A stretch of DNA of 64,000 nucleotides from Larkinella knui (GCF_003858645.1 NZ_RQJP01000001.1:1302001-1366000); one strand, 5' to 3'. Counted from the stretch's first letter, positions 53,517 through 63,178 are shown. Made by a program: numbers and translations. Notes: a model not told the origin generated them from the sequence alone.

Positions 53517-53957
53517 TCAATATTCGTTGTAAGGGAGATTTACGGTATCACGCCAATAGGTGGTCACATCGCCAATCATCTGAATTAATTCAGTAAACTG
53601 AATGGGTTTTACCAGATAGGAATTTGCCCCCATTCGATAGGCTTTTTCTACCTCCTGGCGGGAAGAAGTCATGATGAGTACCGGAATATTTTTTAACTGA
53701 TGGTCGGATCGGATGGCGAGAAGGGTTTCCAATCCGTTCCGGAGCGGCATATTGATATCCATAATAATGAGCGAAGGAAGCGGGTTGGCAGCTTCCGGAC
53801 CCAGACAGTTCATCAAATAGTCGATTACCTGGTCACCATCTTCAACAAACCGTCCGCAGTCGAACAGGCCATTTTGCATAAACGCTTCATCCAGCAAGAG
53901 ACGATCTTCTTCATCGTCCTCGGCTACTAATATGGTAAATGGTCGGTTAGGCAACAT
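53517..53957 (-). CDS. Stand-alone response regulator
   Basis: 146 residues from ATG 53957, giving the receiver-domain start FTILVAEDDEEDRLLLDEA. Phosphoacceptor Asp67 (IIMDINMPLRNG), Thr97 (IMTSSR) and Lys117 (YLVKPI) are intact. No output domain, so it acts by protein contact, like Rcp1-type regulators. No histidine kinase is adjacent. Confidence 0.94.
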   Translation of the reverse strand: MLPNRPFTILVAEDDEEDRLLLDEAFMQNGLFDCGRFVEDGDQVIDYLMNCLGPEAANPLPSLIIMDINMPLRNGLETLLAIRSDHQLKNIPVLIMTSSRQEVEKAYRMGANSYLVKPIQFTELIQMIGDVTTYWRDTVNLPYNEY

Positions 53958-54035
53958 AGACAGAAAAAAAGGGCCGTGGGCACTAGCCCGAAATGAGTGT
54001 TTGAAGGTAGTAGTTTTCCGGTTTATTGCCAACTT

Positions 54036-54052
54036 GTAAAATCATATTTTAC
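54036..54052. promoter_or_regulatory. 17-base palindrome in a divergent promoter
   Basis: GTAAAAT (54036-54042) and ATTTTAC (54046-54052) around CAT, between the response regulator and the outer-membrane fusion protein. Candidate operator. Confidence 0.4.
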
Positions 54053-54123
54053 CTCCAGCCGAATCTTTCCGGGTTTTGCGTACCTTACCAGCCCAACTAT
54101 TCTCGATTGCATCTTTACAGCTT

Positions 54124-57012
54124 ATGCGCTATTGGTTGCCGGTTTTTCTGTTTGTCACCGGGTCTGCTGCGGCCCAGACGCTCCCCATCCTCGATCAAAA
54201 CCCCACCCGTTTGCCCTGGTACCAGCTACAAACCCCGCATTTCCGGGTGCTTTATCCCGCCGGTTTCGATCAAACGGCCCAGCAAACGGCCCGGCGTTTG
54301 GAGCAGGTCTATGAGCCGGTGAGCGCCACGCTTAAAAAGCAACCCCGTAAATTGTCGGTGATTTTACAAAACCAGACGATGATCAGCAATGGCTTTGTGA
54401 CCATGCTGCCCCGGCATTCGGAATTTTTTGCCGTGCCTCCGCAAGACCCGTTTCTGGCCGGTACCAACCAATGGCTCGACCTGCTGGCCGTTCACGAGTT
54501 TCGGCACGTCGTACAATATGATAAGGCCCTGCAGGGGTTGACGCGGCTGGCGTATACGGTATTTGGCAATACGGCTTTTTCGGCCTTGACCCTGGGGGTT
54601 CCGGACTGGTTTTGGGAAGGGGATGCCGTCGGAACGGAGACCGCGCTAACGGGGGCGGGGCGGGGTCGGATGCCCAACTTCGATTTGGGAATACGGGCTA
54701 ATCTGCTGGCAGGCCGACGCTTTACGTATCCCAAATTCGTTGGCGGTTCCTACCGCGACAATGTGCCCAATCATTACGTATTGGGTTACTTTATGTCTAC
54801 TTATTTAAAACGCAACTACGGGGCCGATGCCTGGAGTGATGTGCTGAATCGGTATTACCGGTTTCCACTGTATCCGTTTTCTTTTTCCAATAGCGTAAAA
54901 AAAACGACAAAATACCGGATTGAAGAGCTTTACCGCCGGACTATGGCCGACGTTGAAGAAGACTGGCGGAAAGAACAGGAAAGGCTCCAATTGACCGATG
55001 CGGTAACGTATTCGGTGAAGGCATCCGGGAAGGTATTCACAAATTACCAATATCCGCAGTACCTTTCAGATCATGAGGTGATTGCGTTGAAATCCGGTTT
55101 GGGCGATATTGCCCAGTTTGTGGTGCTGGACCGGAATGGCCCGGAGAAAAAACTTTTTGTTCCCGGTTTGTTCAATAATCCCGAAATGCTGTCGGTGGCT
55201 GCGGGCAAAATTTGCTGGACCGAATACCGGTATGACGTCCGCTTTGGCCAGCGAATCAACTCCGAAATCAAGCTGTATGACCTAAAAAACGGGCAAGTAA
55301 ATAGGCTCAGCAGCCACAGCCGCTACGCCGTTGCTGCCCTTTCGCCCGACGGTTCGAAGCTGGTTGCCGTCCGGAATGACGAATCCTACCAGACCCGGCT
55401 GGTCATTCTGGATGCTCAAAACGGCCGGGAACTCCGGGTGCTGGACAATCCGGAAAACGATTTTTTTCTTCAGCCGCGCTGGCAGGACGACAACCGGACG
55501 CTGGTGGTGGTTACCCGGAAAAAAGGCGGAAAAACGATTCAAGCCATTGATTCTGAAACGAATGAGCGTCGCGATCTGCTCCCGGTTTCCAACCTGAACA
55601 TTAGCCATACGCAACCCTGGAAGCAGTTTGTCTTTTTTAATTCGCCCCAATCCGGCATCGACAACATTTATGCCCTGAACACGAAAACCGGTCAGCAGTA
55701 TCAGGTGACCTCCCGACCTTTGGGGGCCTATCACGCGGCTATTTCTCCGAACGGAAAAACGCTCATTTTTCATGATTTCCACGCGGAAGGATACCGCATT
55801 GCCGAAATGCCGATCGATACCGCCAGCTGGATTCCCGCCGGGCGGGTCCGGGACGGGTCGACGCGGTATTTTGGACCGTTGATTCGGCAGGAGCCGGGTG
55901 GTGAACAGGTGCGCAGGGCACTGACGGATTCGGTGCCCCCAACCGCCGATTTTCCAAAAAGCCGCTTCAGCCGCCTGCTTCATGCCATCAATATTTACAG
56001 CTGGGGTCCCGTCGTGTCATCGGATGGACAAAGCGGAACGGTGGGATTGCGGTCTCAGGATTTGCTCAATACCACCCAGATCGACATTGGCCTGGGGTAT
56101 GATCAGGCGGAACGAACGGTAAATTACTACGGTAATCTGAGTTATCAGGGTTTATTCCCGATCATCGATGTTGGTTTTCAGCGGGGACGCCGGTCCACTT
56201 CCGTCTACATCGATCGCCGAACGCCACTCGATTCATTGCGGAGCGATTCCTGGAATTACAACCAGTTGAATGCCGGTATACGAATTCCGTTGCAGTTGAC
56301 TACCTCAAAATATTTGCAAAGTGCTTATTTTTCAGCCTATTATAATTTACAGCAGGTTAGTGGCTACGATTTGCCGGTGCGTCCCGTTACCGAAGTAGGC
56401 TTTGATCGGGCGCTGCACGGCCTGTCCTACGGCCTGTCTTACTCCCGAACCTTGAAACAGAGCAAACGCGATGTGGCTCCGCGCTGGGGGCAAACGGTTT
56501 CGGCGGTCTGGCGGACGACGCCTTTTGGTGGCAAATTGACCGGAGAAGTGTGGGGCGTGCAGGGCGGTCTGTATGTGCCGGGTTTGGGAAAACACCACTC
56601 ATTGCGCTTACGGGCGGGTTATCAGCACCAGATGCGGGGGACGTATCGCTTTGCAGCCGCGGTGTTTTATCCCCGCGGTCAATCGTACGTGAGTTACGAT
56701 CATTTAAGGACCGCCAGTGCGGAATACCGCCTGCCACTGCTCAATCCGCACTGGACGCTTGGTCGCTGGGTGTATATTCAACGTGTCAAAGCGACCGGTT
56801 TTTACGATGCCGCGCAGGGTGAAAGCCAGGTGCTGGTGCAGGGCCAACGCCGGACTATTTCCGATCAGTATTACACCACGGGCCTGGATCTTTCGTTCGT
56901 CTTCAATGTCATGCGGCTGCGGACTCCGTTCGAAGCGGGTGTTCGTACCATTTACAACCTCAAATCGGGCGAATTCCTGGTTCAGCCACTGGTGATCGGA
57001 ATCGGATTCTGA
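54124..57012 (+). CDS. Metallopeptidase/beta-propeller/outer-membrane-barrel fusion protein
   Basis: 962 residues from ATG 54124, which begins the signal peptide (RYWLPVFLFVTGSAAAQ); the earlier TTG would spoil it. Residues ~35-300 are a peptidase-MA-like gluzincin domain with HEFRH (His124, Glu125, His128) as the HExxH zinc motif and a downstream PDWFWEGDA as the likely third ligand region. Residues ~310-600 are TolB/WD40-like propeller repeats (LSPDGSKLVAVRNDES, ISPNGKTLIFHDF). The remainder (~640-962) is strand-rich and ends IGIGF, a typical outer-membrane barrel terminus. A surface-anchored protease is inferred; partner unknown. Confidence 0.85.
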   Translation: MRYWLPVFLFVTGSAAAQTLPILDQNPTRLPWYQLQTPHFRVLYPAGFDQTAQQTARRLEQVYEPVSATLKKQPRKLSVILQNQTMISNGFVTMLPRHSEFFAVPPQDPFLAGTNQWLDLLAVHEFRHVVQYDKALQGLTRLAYTVFGNTAFSALTLGVPDWFWEGDAVGTETALTGAGRGRMPNFDLGIRANLLAGRRFTYPKFVGGSYRDNVPNHYVLGYFMSTYLKRNYGADAWSDVLNRYYRFPLYPFSFSNSVKKTTKYRIEELYRRTMADVEEDWRKEQERLQLTDAVTYSVKASGKVFTNYQYPQYLSDHEVIALKSGLGDIAQFVVLDRNGPEKKLFVPGLFNNPEMLSVAAGKICWTEYRYDVRFGQRINSEIKLYDLKNGQVNRLSSHSRYAVAALSPDGSKLVAVRNDESYQTRLVILDAQNGRELRVLDNPENDFFLQPRWQDDNRTLVVVTRKKGGKTIQAIDSETNERRDLLPVSNLNISHTQPWKQFVFFNSPQSGIDNIYALNTKTGQQYQVTSRPLGAYHAAISPNGKTLIFHDFHAEGYRIAEMPIDTASWIPAGRVRDGSTRYFGPLIRQEPGGEQVRRALTDSVPPTADFPKSRFSRLLHAINIYSWGPVVSSDGQSGTVGLRSQDLLNTTQIDIGLGYDQAERTVNYYGNLSYQGLFPIIDVGFQRGRRSTSVYIDRRTPLDSLRSDSWNYNQLNAGIRIPLQLTTSKYLQSAYFSAYYNLQQVSGYDLPVRPVTEVGFDRALHGLSYGLSYSRTLKQSKRDVAPRWGQTVSAVWRTTPFGGKLTGEVWGVQGGLYVPGLGKHHSLRLRAGYQHQMRGTYRFAAAVFYPRGQSYVSYDHLRTASAEYRLPLLNPHWTLGRWVYIQRVKATGFYDAAQGESQVLVQGQRRTISDQYYTTGLDLSFVFNVMRLRTPFEAGVRTIYNLKSGEFLVQPLVIGIGF

Positions 57013-57021
57013 TTTCATTGA

Positions 57022-57091
57022 GTGATTGTGTGATTTGTGATTGAGTGGCTGGAAGGTGATCGTTTCACTCAATCACAAATCACACAATCAC
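57022..57091. repeat. 26-bp perfect inverted repeat between convergent genes
   Basis: 57022-57047 is the exact reverse complement of 57066-57091, around an 18-base loop. The arms are a low-complexity GATT/TGTG pattern. It starts 10 bases after one stop codon and ends 8 before the other (folD), so it may act as a two-way terminator, although no T-run follows. Confidence 0.75.
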
Positions 57092-57098
57092 AAATCTC

Positions 57099-57980
57099 TC
57101 ACTGATAGATCTCTTTTCGGGCCGCTTTCAGGGTATTTTGCATCAGGGAACAAATGGTCATCAGGCCGACGCCACCGGGAACGGGCGTGATGGAGCTGGT
57201 TTTTGGAGCAACCTCGTCAAATTTCACATCACCTTTTAAGGAGAAACCGCTTTTTTTAGACGCATCGGCCACCCGTTCCAGACCGACATCGATCACGACC
57301 GCGCCATCCTTTACCATATCGGCGGTTATGAATTCCGGACGTCCCAGGGCGGCAATCAGAATGTCCGCAGACCGGCAGATTTCGCCCAGATTTTGCGTCC
57401 GGCTGTGGGTCAAAGTAACCGTGCAGTTGCCCGGATTCGTGTTGCGCTGCATCAGAATGCTCATGGGTAGACCCACAATCTGGCTGCGACCCACCACCAC
57501 ACAGTGTTTGCCTGCCGTTTCGATCTCATACCGTTTCAGCATTTCCAGAATGCCCTGAGGAGTGGCCGAGATATACGCCGGTAAGCCTTTGGCCATGCGG
57601 CCAATATTGATTGGATGAAAACCGTCCACATCTTTCGCCGGATCGATGGTTTCCATTATTTTATCGGCGGAAATATGAGCGGGTAGGGGCAACTGAACGA
57701 TCAGGCCATCCATATCCGGATTGGCATTCACGGCCTGTACCGCTTCGATCAATTCATCTTCCGAAACGGAATCATCAAACCGGATGAGGGTCGAGGTCAT
57801 GCCGACCTCCTCGCAGCTTTTCATCTTGCTGGCAACGTAGGTTTCGCTCCGTCCCGCCGTGCCAACCAGAATGGCTACCAGATGCGGAATTTTACCACCT
57901 TGTGATTTGATTTCGGCCACTTCGGCCGCGAGTTCCTGCTTGATTTGCTGGGAGAGAAATTTTCCGTCGAGGAGTTGCAT
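57099..57980 (-). CDS. folD: Methylenetetrahydrofolate dehydrogenase/cyclohydrolase
   Basis: 293 residues. Substrate motifs [14 protein letters not shown] (catalytic Lys) and [12 protein letters not shown], the dinucleotide motif [17 protein letters not shown], and the C-terminal [18 protein letters not shown] are all present. The enzyme interconverts methylene-, methenyl- and formyl-tetrahydrofolate. It is a single-gene unit. Confidence 0.98.
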   Translation of the reverse strand: MQLLDGKFLSQQIKQELAAEVAEIKSQGGKIPHLVAILVGTAGRSETYVASKMKSCEEVGMTSTLIRFDDSVSEDELIEAVQAVNANPDMDGLIVQLPLPAHISADKIMETIDPAKDVDGFHPINIGRMAKGLPAYISATPQGILEMLKRYEIETAGKHCVVVGRSQIVGLPMSILMQRNTNPGNCTVTLTHSRTQNLGEICRSADILIAALGRPEFITADMVKDGAVVIDVGLERVADASKKSGFSLKGDVKFDEVAPKTSSITPVPGGVGLMTICSLMQNTLKAARKEIYQ

Positions 57981-57999
57981 GCGCTAATTTGATAAAACG

Positions 58000-58007
58000 C
58001 AAAGGTA
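58000..58007 (-). promoter_or_regulatory. Candidate -7 promoter element of folD
   Basis: TACCTTTG followed by GC on the minus strand, 19 bases upstream of the folD ATG. The -33 box is not recognisable. Confidence 0.5.
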
Positions 58008-58143
58008 ATGGTTTTGTACCGACGAATTACCGGCTTTTTGGTTCATTGTTTGAAACAAGGCTGGGTTTTTGGCGAAAAATTTAGTATAATTGTAAAAACC
58101 ACCTGTTAAGTTTCATTTTATTATCCGCCAGAACGTCTCCCTG

Positions 58144-58512
58144 ATGAAATTTTATCGTTCGATAGCTTTCCTGATTTTTCTCCTCCCGATGGGGTGGGCG
58201 CTGGGCCGCTGGGCCGGGCCGTCCGACGGCCGGCTGGTGGAAAAGCCCAGGGAAGTTGCTACGATCGAAGCCTCATCGACGCTTGAAAAAGCAGACCATC
58301 TGACGAATGGCTTTGCCCATCTTTTAATTCACGAAGCGATTGCGGCCCCCACGGTTTCACACCAGCAGCCGCTGTTGTTTTTCGCGATTATTGCCACGGT
58401 CTGGACGTTGATCGGTGGGATCAAGCGGATCCTGCTACGCCGTGTTTTCTACGTTTACTTTGCCTGGATCCGGCGTCTATTCGGTCACCAGATTTCCATC
58501 AATGCCCCCTAA
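58144..58512 (+). CDS. Small membrane protein of unknown function
   Basis: 122 residues with an N-terminal hydrophobic segment (AFLIFLLPMGWALG) and a second near residues 75-95 (LLFFAIIATVWTLIGGI), followed by a basic tail. No family recognised. It is followed by the YitT gene in the same direction. Confidence 0.6.
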   Translation: MKFYRSIAFLIFLLPMGWALGRWAGPSDGRLVEKPREVATIEASSTLEKADHLTNGFAHLLIHEAIAAPTVSHQQPLLFFAIIATVWTLIGGIKRILLRRVFYVYFAWIRRLFGHQISINAP

Positions 58513-58632
58513 TTTCCTGATTGGCGAGAACACTTCCGGTTTTCATAGTGAAAGAAACTAGTTCAAATGGCTCAAACGCGGCTATACTAGCTTCCGAATT
58601 CCATTTTATAGCTCATCATCAACCAGGAAATC

Positions 58633-59526
58633 ATGGTAAAAAAACGCATCCAACGGGCCAGAAATTCGTCCCTGTATCGAGAAATAAAAGAAGTTGTATT
58701 AATCATCCTGGGCGTACTCTGCGCCGGGATGGGTCTGAAAGGTTTTTTGCTCCCCAACGACTTTCTGGACGGGGGCGTCATCGGTATTTCGCTCCTGCTC
58801 CAGATCAAAACCGGTATCGACCTGGCTATTCTGGTCGTAATCGTTAATATTCCTTTTATCTGGATGGGCTATCGGCAGGTTTCCTGGACCTTTGCGCTCA
58901 AAACCGCCTTCGGAATCGGGTTGCTGGCGTTGTGTCTTGCCTTCATCCCATACCCGATGGTAACCACCGATAAATTGCTGATTGCGGTATTTGGCGGTTT
59001 TTTCCTCGGAGCCGGCATCGGACTGGCCATGCGCGGTGGCGGGGTCCTCGACGGAACGGAGGTGCTGGCTATTTACGTCAGCCGTCGGTCGCCATTGTCG
59101 GTGGGCGACGTCATCATGGTGATCAACGTGCTGATTTTTGGGTCAGCCGCCGTCTTTATTAACGTCGAAACCGCCCTGTACGCCATGCTGACGTACCTGG
59201 CTGCGTCGAAAACGGTCGATTTTATCATTCACGGTATCGAAGAATACATTGCCGTGATGATCGTTTCGGACCGCCACGAAGAAGTCCGCCAACTGATCAC
59301 GGAAGAACTCGAACGGGGTGTAACCGTTTTGAAGGGCGAAAAAGGATTTGGCAAACGCGGCATGCGGGATAATGACATTAACATCCTGTATGCAGTAGTT
59401 ACGCGGCTGGAAATCACCCGGTTAAAAGATAAAATCAGTGAAGTCGATGAAAAAGCCTTTCTGATCGAACACAGCATTGCCGACGTAAAAGGCGGGATGA
59501 TCAAACCCCGCCCGTTGCACTCGTAA
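58633..59526 (+). CDS. YitT-family membrane protein (DUF161/DUF2179)
   Basis: 297 residues. Five or six hydrophobic helices (~20-180), including ILGVLCAGMGLKGFLLPNDFLDGGVIGIS, precede a soluble DUF2179 domain (~220-297, with VAVMIVSDRHEEVRQLITEEL and GVTVLKGEKGF). Function unknown; possibly a transporter. The last 26 bases overlap the convergent sirtuin gene. Confidence 0.94.
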   Translation: MVKKRIQRARNSSLYREIKEVVLIILGVLCAGMGLKGFLLPNDFLDGGVIGISLLLQIKTGIDLAILVVIVNIPFIWMGYRQVSWTFALKTAFGIGLLALCLAFIPYPMVTTDKLLIAVFGGFFLGAGIGLAMRGGGVLDGTEVLAIYVSRRSPLSVGDVIMVINVLIFGSAAVFINVETALYAMLTYLAASKTVDFIIHGIEEYIAVMIVSDRHEEVRQLITEELERGVTVLKGEKGFGKRGMRDNDINILYAVVTRLEITRLKDKISEVDEKAFLIEHSIADVKGGMIKPRPLHS

Positions 59527-60202
59527 TCAATTGCCCGGCCAGCCGCGACAAACCGGTTGTGGCTGGTTTGGGAATAAACGTCAGGTTTTTGCGCGGACGA
59601 ATATCCGGCACATTCGGGTCGATGACGTAAATGGGAACGCCCGGTCGAACGCAGTCGATCAATCCGGCAGCGGGGTAAACGACCATCGACGTGCCGACGA
59701 TAATCAAAACATCGGCAGCATGGGTAATTTCAACGGCGGTTTCCATCAGCGGTACGGTTTCACCAAACCAGACGATGTGCGGGCGTAACTGCGAACCTTT
59801 TTCGCAGCGGTCGTTCCGCTTCAGTTCCCACCCCTCGATGTCATACACCAGGTTTTCATCCCGCGTGCTGCGCGACTTGAACAACTCACCGTGCAGATGG
59901 ATGACGTTCGAAGACCCGGCTTTTTCGTGGAGGTTATCGACGTTCTGGGTAATGATCGTTACTTCGTAATACGCTTCCAACTGTTTCAGAGCCAGATGGC
60001 CGGCATTGGGTTTGGCATCGAGTGCCTGTTTACGACGCTGGTTGTAAAATTCCAGCACCAGATCCGGATCTTTCGCCCAGCCTTCGGGCGTAGCCACATC
60101 CTCGATGCGGTAATTTTCCCACAAACCGTTCGAATCCCGGAAGGTTTTTAGTCCACTTTCGGCACTGATTCCGGCACCGGATAGCACAACAAGTTTCTTC
60201 AT
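59501..60202 (-). CDS. Sirtuin-type NAD-dependent deacylase lacking most zinc cysteines
   Basis: 233 residues from ATG 60202, giving KKLVVLSGAGISAESGLKTFRD at the N-terminus; the longer frame is not favoured. TQNVDNLHEKAG and catalytic His104 (HLHGELF) are intact. Of the usual four zinc cysteines only Cys133 remains: the first pair is replaced by Ser and Arg (KSRSTRDEN). The family normally removes acetyl, succinyl or malonyl groups from lysine. It is commonly called CobB; with the zinc site lost the exact class is uncertain. Confidence 0.92.
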   Translation of the reverse strand: MKKLVVLSGAGISAESGLKTFRDSNGLWENYRIEDVATPEGWAKDPDLVLEFYNQRRKQALDAKPNAGHLALKQLEAYYEVTIITQNVDNLHEKAGSSNVIHLHGELFKSRSTRDENLVYDIEGWELKRNDRCEKGSQLRPHIVWFGETVPLMETAVEITHAADVLIIVGTSMVVYPAAGLIDCVRPGVPIYVIDPNVPDIRPRKNLTFIPKPATTGLSRLAGQLITSATGGV

Positions 60203-60251
60203 AAAAAACGGATACGAATGCTCTTTTGAAAGTAGTGTATCTGAGGCAAAC

Positions 60252-60290
60252 AAAAAAGCGGTCACTTTTGTAAAAGAGCAACCGCTTTTT
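60252..60290. terminator. Bidirectional hairpin upstream of the sirtuin
   Basis: AAAAAGCGGT and ACCGCTTTTT (60253-60262 with 60281-60290) with an inner CTTTT/AAAAG stem. Runs of T follow on both strands. It separates topA read-through from the sirtuin gene. Confidence 0.75.
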
Positions 60291-60503
60291 GTTTACCGGT
60301 AAAGTCCATTTTCGGCTCCCACCGGCAAACCGTCTGTTCCTGATACAGCCGAATGCTCTCCTGCCGCCAACCAGTTTTACTTTTTATGCTCTTTCCAATG
60401 CCCTGCATGAGTTGGGGCCGGGGAAGGCAACCACTTTGCGGTTTTTACAAATAACGGGATGAAATAACGTCGTTTTTAGTGTAAAAAACTGAAAATCAGC
60501 AAG
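60291..60503. other. Intergenic stretch between sirtuin and topA terminators
   Basis: About 210 bases with no gene on either strand; no further structure recognised. Confidence 0.5.
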
Positions 60504-60540
60504 AAAAAAGGCCACTCAATCAATACGGATCGAGTGGCCT
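60504..60540 (-). terminator. Intrinsic terminator of topA
   Basis: On the minus strand AGGCCACTC (60532-60540) pairs with GAGTGGCCT (60509-60517), then T complementary to 60504-60509. Confidence 0.9.
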
Positions 60541-60573
60541 AACGTACTCACGGACTTCCGTCAGCGGTAAGTG

Positions 60574-63123
60574 TTACTTCTTCACGGCGGTTTTTTTAGC
60601 CGCAACCGTGCTTTTTGCCGGGGCTTTCGTACCTTTTTTTGCTTTTGGTTTCTCATCGCCCCCCGTGTCGCCCGCCAGTTTCAGACAGTCTTCCAGCGTC
60701 AACGAAGCGGGTTCAACATCTTTCGGAATTTTGATGTTGCGTTTTCCAATGGCAAGATAGGGTCCGTACATGCCGTTGACGACTTTCACCGCCGGATTTT
60801 CGGGGAATTCCCTGATGTATTTATTGCTTTCCGTCAACCGCTTCTGCTGAATCAGTTCGATAGCACGTTCGAGTGTCAGACCGGCAGGAAATTCTCCTTT
60901 TGGCAATGAAATGTATTTTTCGTCGTGTTTGACATACGGCCCGAAACGGCCTTTGCCGGTCGTAATCAGTTTGCCTTCAAATTCGCCGATGGACTCGCTA
61001 ATGTTTTCAATCCGCTTTTGCTGAATCAGTTCAACGGCGCGTTCGGCGGTGACGGTATACGGATCATCGTCTTTCGAAAGCGAAACGTATTTGTCGTCAT
61101 GCTTGACGTAAGGGCCATACTTGCCAATTCCGATCACCATCGGTTTGTCTTCAAAAAAACCAACTTCGCGGGGTAACGAGAACAAATCGAGGGCTTCGTC
61201 GAGCGAAATGCTTTCGATCAGCTGGTCTTTCTTGAGGTTGGCAAACTGCGGTTTGTCTTCGTCGGTGGCTTCGCCAATCTGCACGTAAGCGCCGTATTTA
61301 CCCAGTCGGGCCGACACCTTTTTGCCCGATTCGGGATGTATTCCCAGGTCCCGGCTACCCGGTTTTGAACCCGTCAGCGTTGCGCCCTGAACCGTTTCAA
61401 CGTTCCGGTGGAAATCCCCGTAGAAGTTTTGAATCATGTCCTGCCAGCCGACTTTGCCGTTGGCAATCTCATCAAATTCTTTCTCAACGTTCGCCGTAAA
61501 CTTGTAATCGACAATACCTTCGAAATATTCTACCAGAAAGTCGTTCACAACCAGACCCATGTTGGTCGGAAAAAGTTTCGCCTTTTCCGAACCGTAATTT
61601 TCCTTGCCGGTTTTCTCCTGAATCTGACCCTGTTTCAGAATCAATTCCTTGAAATCACGCTCTTTTCCGGGCCGGTCTTCCTTAATAACATATTGCCGTT
61701 TGACAATAGTCGAAATCGTCGGAGCATACGTCGACGGACGGCCAATGCCCATTTCTTCCAGCTTTTTCACCAGACTCGCTTCCGTGTAGCGCGGGGCCGG
61801 GCGGCTAAACTTCTGGGTGGCCTTCATCTGGTCCAGATTCAACACCTGACCAATCGAAAGTGGGGGCAGCATGCCTTTGCTTTCCTCATCCTCGTCGTCA
61901 GTCGATTCCAGATATACTTTCAGAAAACCGTCGAACTTAATGACTTCGCCCTGAGCAATCAATTCTTCCGGGGTGGTCGAAATGCCGATGGTCGCCGTTG
62001 TCCGTTCCAGTTGCGCATCAGCCATTTGCGAGGCAATGGAGCGTTTCCAGATCAGGTCATACAGCCGTTGTTCGTTGCGGTCGCCACCGGCGGTTTTCAC
62101 AGAAAAGTCGGTTGGCCGGATCGCTTCGTGGGCTTCCTGTGCCGATTCTGACTTGGTTTTGTATTGCCGGGTATGCACATATTTTTCGCCAAAATCGCTG
62201 GTGATTGCCTGTTTGGCTTTGTCGATCGCTTCCTGAGACAGACTGATCGAATCCGTCCGCATGTACGAAATCTTACCGCTTTCGTACAGCTTCTGAGCCA
62301 GTGTCATGGTTTGCAAAACCGAAAACGACAGCTTGCGTGAGGCTTCCTGTTGCAGGGTAGAGGTGGTAAAGGGCGGTGCCGGTGACTTTTTAGCCGGTTT
62401 GGTTTCCAGGTTCCTGATCGTGAAAATGGCTTCCCGGCATTTGTCCAGAAACGCCCGCGCTTCGTCGAGTGTACTGAAGTTTTTGGGCAATTCGGAATTC
62501 AGAATCTTGCCGTTGTCGACAATAAACTGCGCCGTAACTTTGTAGCTGGATTTGGTATTGTGCCCGTCGATTTCCCGTTCGCGTTCCACAATCAGACGAA
62601 CCGCTACGGATTGTACCCGACCCGCCGAAAGGGCCATCGAACTGCCGGATTTGATTTTTTTCCACAAAACCGGTGACAGCTCAAAACCCACCAAACGGTC
62701 GAGCACACGCCGTGCCTGCTGGGCATTGACCAGATCGATGTCAATCAGTCGGGGCGACTCGATGGCATTCTGAATGGCTTTTTTTGTGATTTCATGGAAG
62801 ACAATCCGTTTGGTATCGTCTTTCAGCCCCAGGGCTTCTTTGAGGTGCCAGGAAATCGCTTCTCCTTCACGGTCATCATCCGTTGCGAGCCAGATAACAT
62901 CAGATTCCTTTACGAGTTTCTTTAATTCGCTGATAACCTGACGTTTATCAGGGGTGACTTCATAGATTGGACGAAAGCCATTCTGGATATCAATCGCCAT
63001 GTCATCTTTTGGTAAATCCCGCACGTGACCATAGCTCGATTTTACCACGAAATCTTTACCCAGATACCCTTCAATGGTCCTCGCCTTCGCGGGTGATTCC
63101 ACGATAACCAGGTTTTTTGACAT
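60574..63123 (-). CDS. topA: DNA topoisomerase I
   Basis: 849 residues. Toprim domain: NLVIVESPAKARTIEGYLG, later ATDDDREGEAISWHL. Catalytic Tyr in ISYMRTDS. The C-terminus has four GKYGPYVK/GRFGPYVK-type repeats (topoisomerase C-terminal repeat) rather than zinc fingers, then a Lys/Ala-rich tail (KAKKGTKAPAKSTVAAKK). It relaxes negative supercoils. Confidence 0.98.
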   Translation of the reverse strand: MSKNLVIVESPAKARTIEGYLGKDFVVKSSYGHVRDLPKDDMAIDIQNGFRPIYEVTPDKRQVISELKKLVKESDVIWLATDDDREGEAISWHLKEALGLKDDTKRIVFHEITKKAIQNAIESPRLIDIDLVNAQQARRVLDRLVGFELSPVLWKKIKSGSSMALSAGRVQSVAVRLIVEREREIDGHNTKSSYKVTAQFIVDNGKILNSELPKNFSTLDEARAFLDKCREAIFTIRNLETKPAKKSPAPPFTTSTLQQEASRKLSFSVLQTMTLAQKLYESGKISYMRTDSISLSQEAIDKAKQAITSDFGEKYVHTRQYKTKSESAQEAHEAIRPTDFSVKTAGGDRNEQRLYDLIWKRSIASQMADAQLERTTATIGISTTPEELIAQGEVIKFDGFLKVYLESTDDEDEESKGMLPPLSIGQVLNLDQMKATQKFSRPAPRYTEASLVKKLEEMGIGRPSTYAPTISTIVKRQYVIKEDRPGKERDFKELILKQGQIQEKTGKENYGSEKAKLFPTNMGLVVNDFLVEYFEGIVDYKFTANVEKEFDEIANGKVGWQDMIQNFYGDFHRNVETVQGATLTGSKPGSRDLGIHPESGKKVSARLGKYGAYVQIGEATDEDKPQFANLKKDQLIESISLDEALDLFSLPREVGFFEDKPMVIGIGKYGPYVKHDDKYVSLSKDDDPYTVTAERAVELIQQKRIENISESIGEFEGKLITTGKGRFGPYVKHDEKYISLPKGEFPAGLTLERAIELIQQKRLTESNKYIREFPENPAVKVVNGMYGPYLAIGKRNIKIPKDVEPASLTLEDCLKLAGDTGGDEKPKAKKGTKAPAKSTVAAKKTAVKK

Positions 63124-63178
63124 ATAGATTCAGGTTGAAAGTTTAACTGCACCGACAATCGGTTCTCACGTCCCGTGC

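Noticed and set aside
55282-55983. 233-codon antisense frame in the protease/propeller/barrel gene
   Set aside because: Shadow of an intact gene with clear propeller repeats on the opposite strand.
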